From NCBI RefSeq assembly GCF_000819885.1, contig NZ_CDBO01000016.1, positions 1 through 48,738 of the forward strand: a DNA stretch of 48,738 nt, read 5' to 3'. The position numbers and the translations under genes are program-made. The stretch is from Aeromonas fluvialis. GTDB lineage: Bacteria > Pseudomonadota > Gammaproteobacteria > Enterobacterales > Aeromonadaceae. Of this stretch, positions 37,834 through 48,654 are shown one piece after another; position 1 is the stretch's first letter; the number at the start of each line of letters is the position of its first letter. The notes beneath the pieces are model-generated. The model made no database searches, had not been told where the DNA came from, and was given only the letters and a program-made list of their open reading frames with translations.

Positions 37834-37837
<4 letters not shown>

Positions 37838-37917
37838 GCGGTTGATCCCCCGATGTGCAGGGTTGGCAATAGAGTAAAGGGCAAGGCGGCGCGGGCCCGC
37901 AGACCGTGTTTGGTCAT
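37834..37917 (-). CDS. 27-codon upstream ORF duplicating the BarA N-terminus
   Basis: The frame encodes MTKHGLRARAALPFTLLP and a further nine residues. It aligns with BarA residues 1-25 (MTKYGLRARVLAFTILPT). Its TGA overlaps the barA ATG (ATGA). Aligned codons differ mainly at synonymous positions (GGT/GGC, CTG/CTT, GCC/GCG, CGC/CGT, ACT/ACC, TTG/CTG, CCA/CCG). No clear Shine-Dalgarno precedes it. It may be a translated leader coupling ribosomes into barA or a relic of partial duplication; function is inferred. Confidence 0.5.
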
Positions 37918-37993
37918 ACTATTATTCTTGTGGGACAATAGCCTGCTGCAGATTCCACAATCATGACATAGCCACCTATAGGCACCAAGTTTT

Positions 37994-39316
37994 ATGGCCC
38001 AGTTTTTCAAGCCCCAAAAGAAGTCCACTCAGCTCCAACGCATTGAATTTACGGTAGACACCCTCGATCACCACTGCGTCGGCATCGGTCGTCATCAGGG
38101 CAAGGCGATCTTTATCGGAGGGGCACTGCCCGGCGAGATCGTCAAGGCGCGCATCACCGAAGATAAGAAGCAGTATGGTCATGCCGCCTTGCAACAGGTG
38201 GTGACCCCGGCAGCCAACCGCATCGCCCCCTTCTGCAGCCACTACCGCGAGTGCGGCGGTTGCAGTGCCCAGCACATGTCGGTCGCCGATCAGCAAGCCG
38301 CCAAGGCGGCCGGACTGGTCAGCCTGTTCGAGCGCCTCGGCAGCATCAAGGCGCCAACACTGGCGCCGGTACTGACCGGTGACGATCGTGCCTACCGTCG
38401 GGTCTGCCGCCTGGCCATCAAATTTGACAAAAATGGTCGCTGCACCCGAGTCGGTTTCCGCCGTCGCAACAGCAACGATTTGGTGGAGATCGATGGTTGC
38501 CCTGTGCTGGCCGAGCCACTCTCCGCGCTGATTGCCCCGCTGCGCGAATGCCTCAACCGCCTCAAGAGCCAGCGCGAGCTGGGCCATGCCGAGCTTATCC
38601 AGGCCGAGCAGGGGATCATGATGTTGCTGCGCCACACTGGTCGCCCCAATGAGGCGGATCGCGCCCTGCTGGTGGCGTTTGCCAAAGCGCAGGGGATCGA
38701 CCTCTATCTGCAGGCTGCCGATGAGCGCATCGACGCGCTGCAGCAACAATTTTCTCCATCCTACTCGCTGGATGGCCTGTCTCTTGCTTTCGCTCCCGGC
38801 GACTTCATTCAGGTCAATGGCCCCATCAACCAGAGCATGGTTGAGCAGGCGCTGACATGGCTCGGAGCGAGCAAAGAGGACAAGGTGCTCGACCTCTTCT
38901 GCGGCATCGGCAACTTCACCCTGCCGCTGGCTCGCCAGGCCCGCGAAGTGGTGGGGGTTGAGGGTGAGCTGGCCATGGTGCTGCGGGCCGAGGAGAACGC
39001 CCGTCGCAACGGTATCAGCAATGCCCGTTTCTACAAGGCCGACCTGAGCGATGACATCGTCGGCATGTCCTGGGCGCGGGAAGGGTTTGATCTGGTGCTG
39101 CTGGATCCGGCGCGTCCCGGTGCGCTGGAAGTGATGGGACATGTCGTGAAACTTTCGCCCAAGCGGGTGGTCTACGTCTCCTGTAACCCGGTCACCCTGG
39201 CGCGGGACAGTCAGGTACTGGTGAAAGGGGGTTACCGTCTGGTGCGCCTCGGCATGCTCGACATGTTCCCGCACACCGGTCATCTGGAGTCCATGGCGCT
39301 GTTTGAGCGGGAGTAA
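37994..39316 (+). CDS. rlmD: 23S rRNA (uracil-1939-C5)-methyltransferase RlmD
   Basis: This encodes 440 aa. An N-terminal TRAM domain (about residues 12-70) precedes the [4Fe-4S] cysteines (PFCSHYRECGGCSAQ and EIDGCPV). The SAM-binding VLDLFCGIGNFTLPLA and the catalytic-cysteine motif YVSCNPVTLARD follow. It methylates U1939 of 23S rRNA. It is divergent from barA and upstream of relA, as in E. coli. Confidence 0.96.
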   Translation: MAQFFKPQKKSTQLQRIEFTVDTLDHHCVGIGRHQGKAIFIGGALPGEIVKARITEDKKQYGHAALQQVVTPAANRIAPFCSHYRECGGCSAQHMSVADQQAAKAAGLVSLFERLGSIKAPTLAPVLTGDDRAYRRVCRLAIKFDKNGRCTRVGFRRRNSNDLVEIDGCPVLAEPLSALIAPLRECLNRLKSQRELGHAELIQAEQGIMMLLRHTGRPNEADRALLVAFAKAQGIDLYLQAADERIDALQQQFSPSYSLDGLSLAFAPGDFIQVNGPINQSMVEQALTWLGASKEDKVLDLFCGIGNFTLPLARQAREVVGVEGELAMVLRAEENARRNGISNARFYKADLSDDIVGMSWAREGFDLVLLDPARPGALEVMGHVVKLSPKRVVYVSCNPVTLARDSQVLVKGGYRLVRLGMLDMFPHTGHLESMALFERE

Positions 39317-39410
39317 ATGAGGTAGTCCTGCTCATCATCACGGCTGTTTGAGCAGAAATGATTGGGGTAATCTAGACCCTCGTTGTTCGGCAGGGCCTGT
39401 GGGCGCGCTC

Positions 39411-39430
39411 TATTGTCTTTCTTGACAATA
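39411..39430. promoter_or_regulatory. Perfect dyad upstream of relA
   Basis: TATTGTC and GACAATA are 7-bp arms around TTTCTT. The right arm overlaps a TTGACA that would make a good -35 element. It lies 95 nt upstream of the relA ATG and could be an operator. Confidence 0.4.
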
Positions 39431-39525
39431 TGCCTTGAAAAGTGCGCTCAAAATCCCCATTTGAGACAATCAAATGCTGGGAGACAGTGATAGCTTTCGG
39501 CCCGATAATTTAAAGGATTGATACC

Positions 39526-41739
39526 ATGGTTGCGGTTCGCGATATTCATTTGAAAGACAACTTCACTCTGGAGGAGTGGGTCAGCTCGCTCTCCTTGAGT
39601 GACAGTGACAAGGATCAGTTGCGAACCGTCTACCAGTATTGTCTGACGCTCGGTGACGAGGCGCTGACCAGCAAGCTGCTGGTGCGCGGCATCGAAATGG
39701 TGGGCATCCTGCTGATGCTCAGCATGGATCTCGGCACCCTCAAAGCGGCCATCATCTACCCCTTCGTCGAAGCCGGTCTCATCAGCCAGGAGCGGATGGA
39801 CGAGGACTTCGGCCCCAAGATCGCCAAGCTGGTGGAAGGGGTGCTGGAGATGGAGGCCATCCGCTCCCTGCAGACCCTCCATCGCAGTGAAACCTCGCCG
39901 GAGCAGGTCGACAACGTGCGTCGCATGTTGCTCGCCATGGTTGAGGATGTACGCGCCGTGGTGATCAAGCTGGCGGAGCGGATCGCCTGCCTGCGCGAGG
40001 CCAAGAAAGCGGATGAAGAGACCCGGGTGCTGATGGCCCAGGAGATCACCAACATCTATGCGCCGCTCGCCAACCGGCTCGGTATCGGTCAGCTCAAGTG
40101 GGAGCTGGAAGATCTCGCCTTCCGTTACCTGCACCCGGAAACCTACAAGCAGATCGCCAAACAGCTCGACGAAAAGCGGCTCGACCGCGAGCGCTACATC
40201 CGCGAATTCGTGCAGTCCCTGCGCGATGCCCTGAAAGAGGCGGGAGTGGAAGCCGAGGTCTACGGTCGACCAAAACACATCTACAGTATCTGGCGCAAGA
40301 TGCAGAAGAAGCACCTCGAATTCAACGAGTTGTTCGACGTGCGCGCAGTGCGGGTAGTGACCAAGCGGCTGCAGGATTGCTATGCGGCGCTCGGCATCGT
40401 CCACACCCACTTCCACCATATTCCCCGCGAGTTTGACGACTATGTCGCCAACCCCAAACCCAACGGCTATCAGTCGATCCACACCGTCGTGGTGGGGCCG
40501 GAGGGCAAGACCGTCGAGATCCAGATCCGTACTGACCAGATGCACCAGGATGCCGAGCTTGGCGTTGCTGCCCACTGGCGCTACAAGGAGGGTCCACAGG
40601 CTGGCGGCAAGGCCAACACCTTCGAGGACAAGATTGAGTGGCTGCGCAAGCTGCTCGCCTGGCAGGAGGATCTCTCCGAGAGCGGCTCCCTGCTGGAAGA
40701 CCTGCGCAGTCAGGTGTTCGAGGACAGGGTCTATGTTTTCACTCCGAAAGGGGATGTCATCGACCTGCCGGCGGGCGCCACCCCGCTCGACTTTGCCTAT
40801 CACGTCCACAGCATGATCGGCCACCGCTGCATCGGCGCCAAGATCGACGGCCGCATCGTACCGTTCACCTATGCGCTGCAGACTGGCGATCAGGTGGAAG
40901 TGATCACCCAGAAGGAGCCGAATCCGAGCCGCGACTGGATGAACCCCAACGCCGGCTTCCTGCGCTCAAGCCGGGCGCGGGCCAAGGTGGCGACCTGGTT
41001 CAGAAAGCTGGATCGCGACAAAAATATCGTGGCAGGCCGCGAGCTGATCGAGAAGGAGCTGGACCGCCACAACCTCAGCATCGCCAAGATCGACAAGGGC
41101 AACATGCTGCGTCGCTTTAACCTTGAGAGCACCGACGATCTGCTGGCTGGCATCGGTAGTGGCGACATCCGCATCAATCAGGTGATCAATTACCTGGACA
41201 CCTGCTACAACAAGCCGACGGCGGAAGAGGAAGATCGCCGCCTGCTGGAGAAGCTGGAGCAAAAGGCCAATGTGCCGTTCCGACAAAAGCCCAGGGATCA
41301 CATCGTGGTGGAAGGCGTCGGTAACTTGATGACCCATATCGCCCGCTGTTGCCAGCCGATCCCCGGAGATGTCGTCCAGGGCTTCATCACCATGGGCCGT
41401 GGCATCTCTATCCACCGTGAGGATTGTGAGCAGCTCAAGGAGCTGTCACGGCGCAACCCTGAGCGGTTGATCGATGCGGTGTGGGGTGAAAACTACTCCG
41501 GCGGCTACGGTCTCACCATCCGGATCCTTTCCAACGACAGATCCGGCCTGCTGCGCGACATCACGACTGTGTTGGCCAACGAGAAGATCAACGTAATGGG
41601 GGTGCGCTCACGATCCAACGTGCGCGAGCAGACCGCCGAGATCGACATGGAGCTGGAGATTTACAACATCAACGCCTTCAACCGGGCGTTAGCCAAGCTC
41701 AGTCAGCTCAACGACGTGATCAGCGCCAAGCGGCTTTGA
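39526..41739 (+). CDS. relA: GTP pyrophosphokinase RelA ((p)ppGpp synthetase I)
   Basis: This encodes 737 aa. The N-terminal hydrolase-like domain lacks the HD motif (YPFVEAGLIS in its place), as expected for synthetase-only RelA. The synthetase domain has RAVRVVTKRLQDCYAALGIVH and NPKPNGYQSIHTVVVGP (about residues 265-330). A TGS domain (DRVYVFTPKGDVIDLPAGATPLDFAYHVHS), the zinc-finger region (HIARCCQPIPGD) and a C-terminal ACT domain follow. It senses uncharged tRNA on ribosomes. AAGGA lies upstream of the ATG. mazG follows after a strong terminator. Confidence 0.98.
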   Translation: MVAVRDIHLKDNFTLEEWVSSLSLSDSDKDQLRTVYQYCLTLGDEALTSKLLVRGIEMVGILLMLSMDLGTLKAAIIYPFVEAGLISQERMDEDFGPKIAKLVEGVLEMEAIRSLQTLHRSETSPEQVDNVRRMLLAMVEDVRAVVIKLAERIACLREAKKADEETRVLMAQEITNIYAPLANRLGIGQLKWELEDLAFRYLHPETYKQIAKQLDEKRLDRERYIREFVQSLRDALKEAGVEAEVYGRPKHIYSIWRKMQKKHLEFNELFDVRAVRVVTKRLQDCYAALGIVHTHFHHIPREFDDYVANPKPNGYQSIHTVVVGPEGKTVEIQIRTDQMHQDAELGVAAHWRYKEGPQAGGKANTFEDKIEWLRKLLAWQEDLSESGSLLEDLRSQVFEDRVYVFTPKGDVIDLPAGATPLDFAYHVHSMIGHRCIGAKIDGRIVPFTYALQTGDQVEVITQKEPNPSRDWMNPNAGFLRSSRARAKVATWFRKLDRDKNIVAGRELIEKELDRHNLSIAKIDKGNMLRRFNLESTDDLLAGIGSGDIRINQVINYLDTCYNKPTAEEEDRRLLEKLEQKANVPFRQKPRDHIVVEGVGNLMTHIARCCQPIPGDVVQGFITMGRGISIHREDCEQLKELSRRNPERLIDAVWGENYSGGYGLTIRILSNDRSGLLRDITTVLANEKINVMGVRSRSNVREQTAEIDMELEIYNINAFNRALAKLSQLNDVISAKRL

Positions 41740-41759
41740 TTTTCATCAAGAACCAACTT

Positions 41760-41788
41760 GTGACCGACCGCCAGGTCGGTCACTGTTT
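41760..41788 (+). terminator. Terminator between relA and mazG
   Basis: GTGACCGACC / GGTCGGTCAC, a perfect 10-bp stem with a GCCA loop, followed by TGTTTTG. Confidence 0.75.
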
Positions 41789-41823
41789 TGCCCCTGTGGT
41801 ACGAATCAACAAGCGAATAACCC

Positions 41824-42621
41824 ATGTCTCAACGTTACGACCTGCCTCAACTGCTCGATATCATGTCCCGCCTGCGCGACCCGCACAATGGCTGTCCCTG
41901 GGATCTGAAACAGAACTTCCAGACTATAGTGCCGCACACACTGGAAGAGGCCTACGAGGTGGCCGATGCCATCGAGACCGAAGATTGGCAGGGGCTGAAA
42001 GGGGAGCTGGGTGACCTGCTGTTTCAGGTGGTGTTCTACGCCCAGCTGGGTAAAGAGCGGGGCTTGTTCGACTTTGCCGATATCGTCGATACGGTGAGCG
42101 AGAAGCTGATCCGACGTCACCCCCATGTTTTTTCCGATGCTGACCTTGCCAACGAGCAGGCAGTAAAAGCGAACTGGGAGGCGGAAAAAGCCAAAGAGCG
42201 CGCAGCACTCGATAAAGAGAGCGTGCTGGACGATATCCCGCAGGCGCTGCCGGCCCTGACCCGTGCCGCCAAAATTCAGAAACGCTGCGCCACCGTCGGT
42301 TTTGACTGGAAGACGCTGGGGCCGGTGGTGGACAAGATCCACGAAGAGATTGACGAGGTGATGGAAGAGGCGCTGATGGCCGATGTGGACGAGGCGCGGG
42401 TGAGCGACGAGCTCGGCGACCTGCTGTTCGCCACCGTCAATCTGGTGCGTCATCTTGGCAAGGATCCTGAGCAGGTACTGCGGGGCGCCAATGCCAAGTT
42501 TGAACGTCGCTTTCGTCAGGTTGAGCAGTTTATCGCCGCAGAAGGCTTGAAAATGACCGATTGCACCCTCGAAAAGCTCGATGCTGCTTGGGATAAGGCG
42601 AAGGAAACCGAACAAAGTTGA
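41824..42621 (+). CDS. mazG: Nucleoside triphosphate pyrophosphohydrolase MazG
   Basis: This encodes 265 aa, the two-domain form. The N-terminal domain has [12 protein letters not shown] and the metal-binding EExxE..ExxD pattern ([25 protein letters not shown]). The C-terminal domain repeats it ([25 protein letters not shown]). It hydrolyses NTPs and aberrant nucleotides, and in E. coli it modulates ppGpp-dependent stress. No mazEF toxin-antitoxin pair lies between relA and mazG here, unlike in E. coli. Confidence 0.95.
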   Translation: MSQRYDLPQLLDIMSRLRDPHNGCPWDLKQNFQTIVPHTLEEAYEVADAIETEDWQGLKGELGDLLFQVVFYAQLGKERGLFDFADIVDTVSEKLIRRHPHVFSDADLANEQAVKANWEAEKAKERAALDKESVLDDIPQALPALTRAAKIQKRCATVGFDWKTLGPVVDKIHEEIDEVMEEALMADVDEARVSDELGDLLFATVNLVRHLGKDPEQVLRGANAKFERRFRQVEQFIAAEGLKMTDCTLEKLDAAWDKAKETEQS

Positions 42622-42667
42622 TTTGGCGCAAGACGGGGGGGCGATGAGCCTGATAGATTTTTGTTCA

Positions 42668-42696
42668 TTGTTTGGGAGAGGGGTTTTTGATATACT
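42668..42696 (+). promoter_or_regulatory. Predicted promoter of pyrG
   Basis: TTGTTT (42668-42673) and extended -10 TGATATACT (ending 42696) have a 17-bp spacer. The expected start point falls in a CCCC run at 42701-42704. A small hairpin TGCTTC / GAAGCA (42709-42726) lies in the leader. Confidence 0.6.
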
Positions 42697-42744
42697 GTTT
42701 CCCCGTCCTGCTTCATCCCCGAAGCACCCCTTAAAATTCCCTAA

Positions 42745-45788
<3,044 letters not shown>

Positions 45789-45820
45789 TTAGCTGACTCG
45801 CCAGCCTCGGCTGGTGTGAG

Positions 45821-45850
45821 AAAAACCGGAACCCTTGGGTTCCGGTTTTT
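45821..45850. terminator. Bidirectional terminator between eno and the hydrolase gene
   Basis: AAAAACCGGAACCC / GGGTTCCGGTTTTT is a perfect stem with a TT centre. The hydrolase stop codon (45851) touches it. Confidence 0.92.
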
Positions 45851-46672
45851 TTATGCCTGCTGTTCGAGCCAGCGTTGCAGATGCTGCACAAACAGCGCGG
45901 GCTGCTCGATGGGGTAGAGGTGTCCGGCGTTTGGCACCTGCAAGCGCTCGCAGACGGGAATGGCGTTGCCAATAGCCTCGCAGACCAGCGCAAACAGCGC
46001 TCTGGTATCTGCGCCCTGCACGATGCAGGTGGGTATGTTGAGCATGGCAAGGCGCTCCGGTGACCAATCTGGCCGATCGCTCTGGCTCAATTGTTTGGGC
46101 AGGCTATCGGCTTCTGCCAACTGCGCCTGCTGCCACTTGAGCGGTTGTGCAGCAAAATAGCCTGCATGACCACCCGAACCATCGATCAGGGTCGCCACGG
46201 CCTCTTGCAGCAAGCCTTCCCCAACCTGGCCAAACACGGGGCCAAACATGGCTCCGGCATCGGTCATAAAGGCAGCGATCCCCTGTTCGTCGAGGGCACC
46301 CGGGCAGCCTGGCTCCACCAGATAGAGGCTTATGAATTGCTCCGGAGCCAGCAGGGCAGTGGTCAGGGCAACATCCGCCCCGTATGACCAGCCCGCCAGA
46401 TGCACTGGCCCGCACGGCATTTGTTCCAGCAGGGCAAGCAGATCGCTGGCGTGAGTCTCCAGACCAAATGGACCGTTTTTGCCCGCCTCGCCAAAGTGGC
46501 GCAGGGTGGGAGCATAGACGGTGTAGTGACGTGAGAGCTGCTCGATATGTTCGAGCCAGAGGGTGTGGTTGGCCAGCGCGCCATGGATCAGCAACAGCGG
46601 CTCGCCCGAACCGACCTGCAGGCAGGGCAGCGGGCTGTCATTGACGATAAAGGTGCGAGTCTGTGATTGCAT
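45851..46672 (-). CDS. Alpha/beta-fold hydrolase
   Basis: This encodes 273 aa. The oxyanion-hole HG is in LLLIHGALANHTLW. The nucleophile elbow is HLAGWSYGADVAL, where the usual G-x-S-x-G reads G-W-S-Y-G. The catalytic acid is probably in VQGADTRALF and the His in NAGHLYPIEQPALF. Substrate is unknown. The ATG at 46672 with GGAGG 7 nt upstream is chosen over the longer frame to 46723. It is the last chromosomal gene before the integron cassettes. Confidence 0.85.
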   Translation of the reverse strand: MQSQTRTFIVNDSPLPCLQVGSGEPLLLIHGALANHTLWLEHIEQLSRHYTVYAPTLRHFGEAGKNGPFGLETHASDLLALLEQMPCGPVHLAGWSYGADVALTTALLAPEQFISLYLVEPGCPGALDEQGIAAFMTDAGAMFGPVFGQVGEGLLQEAVATLIDGSGGHAGYFAAQPLKWQQAQLAEADSLPKQLSQSDRPDWSPERLAMLNIPTCIVQGADTRALFALVCEAIGNAIPVCERLQVPNAGHLYPIEQPALFVQHLQRWLEQQA

Positions 46673-46816
46673 ATCAACGCCTCCCCGGCGTGTCATAAGA
46701 GCACAAGAGTATATGACAAGCACCCTGTGGCCGGTAAGAGGGTTGCAACTGGCGTGAATGTAATGGTGATAGCTGGAAAGGTGGGAGTCCTATTTTGGCT
46801 CCTCTCCTTAGAAACT

Positions 46817-46865
46817 TAACGCCTCATTCAGGTGCACCGTAGGCGTCACCTAGAATGACTTGTTA
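46817..46865 (-). repeat. Integron attC site A (end of the cassette array)
   Basis: On the minus strand the 49-nt site begins TAACAAG and ends GGCGTTA. Inner arms TCATTC-T-AGGTG and CACCT-GAATGA are complementary with one unpaired base in one arm, the extrahelical base typical of attC. It lies directly after the 156-aa ORF and next to chromosomal DNA, as expected for the last cassette. Confidence 0.85.
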
Positions 46866-46873
46866 CACGTACA

Positions 46874-47344
46874 TTACATGGTTACCCAATGGATTTCATT
46901 GAAGTTTTCACCTTCTTTATTTTGCCAAGAAAGCCTTGCCTGATATTTCAGAGGACTACCCATGTGTATTGCAGCAATGAGTTTAACTCGTGAATTTGGC
47001 TTCATTTCAGGATGTGGAAACTTGTCCGTAACGTCACCACAAAGAGGGCTATCTTCGCAATCAACTAACTCGAAGTTTACGTTATACGCACTACCTTGAC
47101 CTGTATTTGAAATATAGAAGTTATATGATTTTCCTAGCTTAGTCAGCGTGACATTGAAGCTCGGCTTGTCTTTATTGGACTTTTCTTCGTTGAGAGAATC
47201 AATTTGTAAGCGAGATAATTCAGCTGTAACCTTTTCAAGTTCAAGCTGTTCTTTGGCTATTTTTCTGGTTCTGACAAGAGAAACAGCAGAAACAACGACA
47301 GCTAAAATCGAGATCAATAGGCTTAGGATTTCGTACTTGCTCAT
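46874..47344 (-). CDS. Cassette-encoded membrane-anchored protein of unknown function
   Basis: This encodes 156 aa from AT-rich DNA. An N-terminal membrane segment (ILSLLISILAVVVSAVSLV, about residues 6-24) is followed by a short coiled coil (IAKEQLELEKVTAELSRLQ). A beta-rich domain (about 65-156: SFNVTLTKLGKSYNFYISNTG, YNVNFELVD) looks Ig-like. The start overlaps the stop of the zinc-ribbon gene by 4 nt, so the two are co-translated from one cassette. No family is recognised. Confidence 0.7.
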   Translation of the reverse strand: MSKYEILSLLISILAVVVSAVSLVRTRKIAKEQLELEKVTAELSRLQIDSLNEEKSNKDKPSFNVTLTKLGKSYNFYISNTGQGSAYNVNFELVDCEDSPLCGDVTDKFPHPEMKPNSRVKLIAAIHMGSPLKYQARLSWQNKEGENFNEIHWVTM

Positions 47345-47577
47345 TTCAAACGGCCTTTGAATGCTTTTTTAAGCATTTTTTCAATTTCTTTCTTTGCTTC
47401 AGGTATCACAATTTCTTTTGCTTGCTCAACACCGACTTCTTTTAAGTCGGCCAGCATGATCTGGTACCCGCAACCATGACACTTTACGAAGTCATCATCT
47501 TGTACATTATCTGGTTGCTCAAATTCAGTATGGCCACATTCTGGACATTGGATTGATACATGTGTTGTTTTGATCAT
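47341..47577 (-). CDS. Cassette-encoded small zinc-ribbon protein
   Basis: This encodes 78 aa. The N-terminal zinc ribbon has CPECGH (about residue 11) and CHGCGY (about 33), a four-cysteine site. The C-terminal half is a charged helix (EQAKEIVIPEAKKEIEKMLKK). GAGGTACACATC precedes the ATG. It resembles small putative zinc-binding proteins often seen on mobile DNA, from memory. It is the first ORF of a two-gene cassette and coupled to the membrane protein downstream. Confidence 0.75.
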   Translation of the reverse strand: MIKTTHVSIQCPECGHTEFEQPDNVQDDDFVKCHGCGYQIMLADLKEVGVEQAKEIVIPEAKKEIEKMLKKAFKGRLK

Positions 47578-47606
47578 GATGTGTACCTCGATGCTCCCTG
47601 TACGTG

Positions 47607-47703
47607 TAACGCCCGCTTAACAGGCGCGAAAAAGCTTGGCTAAAATTAGGAACGAAGTGACGTAAGCCAAGATTTTTGCGTCCTGTGTTGAAGCGTTTGT
47701 TAG
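47607..47703 (-). repeat. Integron attC site B (VCR-like)
   Basis: On the minus strand the 97-nt site starts CTAACAAACGCTTCAACACAGG and ends GCCTGTTAAGCGGGCGTTA-like, with the outer boxes TAACAAACG and CGGGCGTTA shared with Vibrio cholerae repeats. The arms GCTT-AACA and TGTT-AAGC pair with an extra base in one arm. It follows the Mrr-like ORF by 4 nt and precedes the zinc-ribbon cassette. Confidence 0.9.
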
Positions 47704-47707
47704 TTTT

Positions 47708-48634
47708 TTATGACGCACGATCAATTAACCAACCAACCAAACCATTTCTAACAGCTTGCCTAGATAACTCCTCTGCCCCCCAAAATATAAACTCAGCATC
47801 TGTTGAATTATCAATGGCCGATTTTAAACTGGCATTCGGAGAATGGGTGACGAAATAAAACTTCCTGAAGCCACTCATATCTGAAAACTTTGTACGATAG
47901 CTATTATAAGTAGCCAAATTCGCTTTAGATTTTACTTGAACAGCGACTCTTTCTTGAGTAATTGGAGAAATTAAGTCTAGATCAATGTCTTTCTCTACTT
48001 CACCAGCAACACCTGACCTTTGCCATCCTGATTGGCGGAAAATTAAGTCTGTTAGTGTTTCAAGATCTTTAGGGTGCAAGTTTCTAATGATTGGGATTAA
48101 AGCACTTTCTAAATGAGATACGGCGTTTTCTGCTTCTAAAACATGAGGTTCATTTGTACCATTAATGTTATGTAACAAGTAGTTCTTCTCTTTAACACTA
48201 CAAATAGTACCCTGAAAACCTTGAACTGATAATAATTTACCACTTAACCTATTTTTATGTAGCGGACTCCCTTTTAAATCTTTATCAGACCATCCTGAAA
48301 TGGTAGTTCTAATTTTTGATCTATCATCTAGCTGTTCTATACCGCACTGAGCAAAACACCACCAAAGCCTATCAGAATGAAATGTGATCCACAAAGTGGT
48401 TACAGGCTCATGATAAAACTTAAGGACTTGATCAATATGACGTGTAGCAGCACCTTGATCATAATCATCAGGATATGCCTTCCTCATTATTTCTAAGTTA
48501 GAATCTAAGCATGCATTATGATCAAGATCATGATAACCAAGTCTCAAGGTTCCGTCTTCGACACATCGCTTTTCCCAACGGCCTTTATCGCCAAGCTTTA
48601 TAAATAAAGCTGTCTCTGCAAAAACGGGGGGCAA
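47708..48634 (-). CDS. Cassette-encoded Mrr-like restriction endonuclease (probable type IV defence enzyme)
   Basis: This encodes 308 aa from AT-rich DNA. The C-terminal half (about 185-308) has the Mrr/PD-(D/E)xK pattern: LTDLIFRQSGWQRSG, acidic KDIDLDL (Asp 217-221), and VAVQVKSKA with Gln234-x-Lys236 as the QxK motif. The N-terminal half (about 10-150), with LWITFHSDRLWWCFAQ, is unassigned and could sense modified bases. The start is TTG with AGGAG 6-7 nt upstream. No methyltransferase adjoins, which fits a modification-dependent type IV enzyme. Nuclease family is fairly sure; target is unknown. Confidence 0.7.
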   Translation of the reverse strand: MPPVFAETALFIKLGDKGRWEKRCVEDGTLRLGYHDLDHNACLDSNLEIMRKAYPDDYDQGAATRHIDQVLKFYHEPVTTLWITFHSDRLWWCFAQCGIEQLDDRSKIRTTISGWSDKDLKGSPLHKNRLSGKLLSVQGFQGTICSVKEKNYLLHNINGTNEPHVLEAENAVSHLESALIPIIRNLHPKDLETLTDLIFRQSGWQRSGVAGEVEKDIDLDLISPITQERVAVQVKSKANLATYNSYRTKFSDMSGFRKFYFVTHSPNASLKSAIDNSTDAEFIFWGAEELSRQAVRNGLVGWLIDRAS

Positions 48635-48654
48635 ATTAAACTCCTATGCAAAAA

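Noticed and set aside
47676..47858. 60-codon plus-strand ORF at the end of the Mrr-like cassette
   Set aside because: It overlaps attC and the nuclease gene in antisense, has no ribosome-binding site, and its orientation opposes the cassettes.
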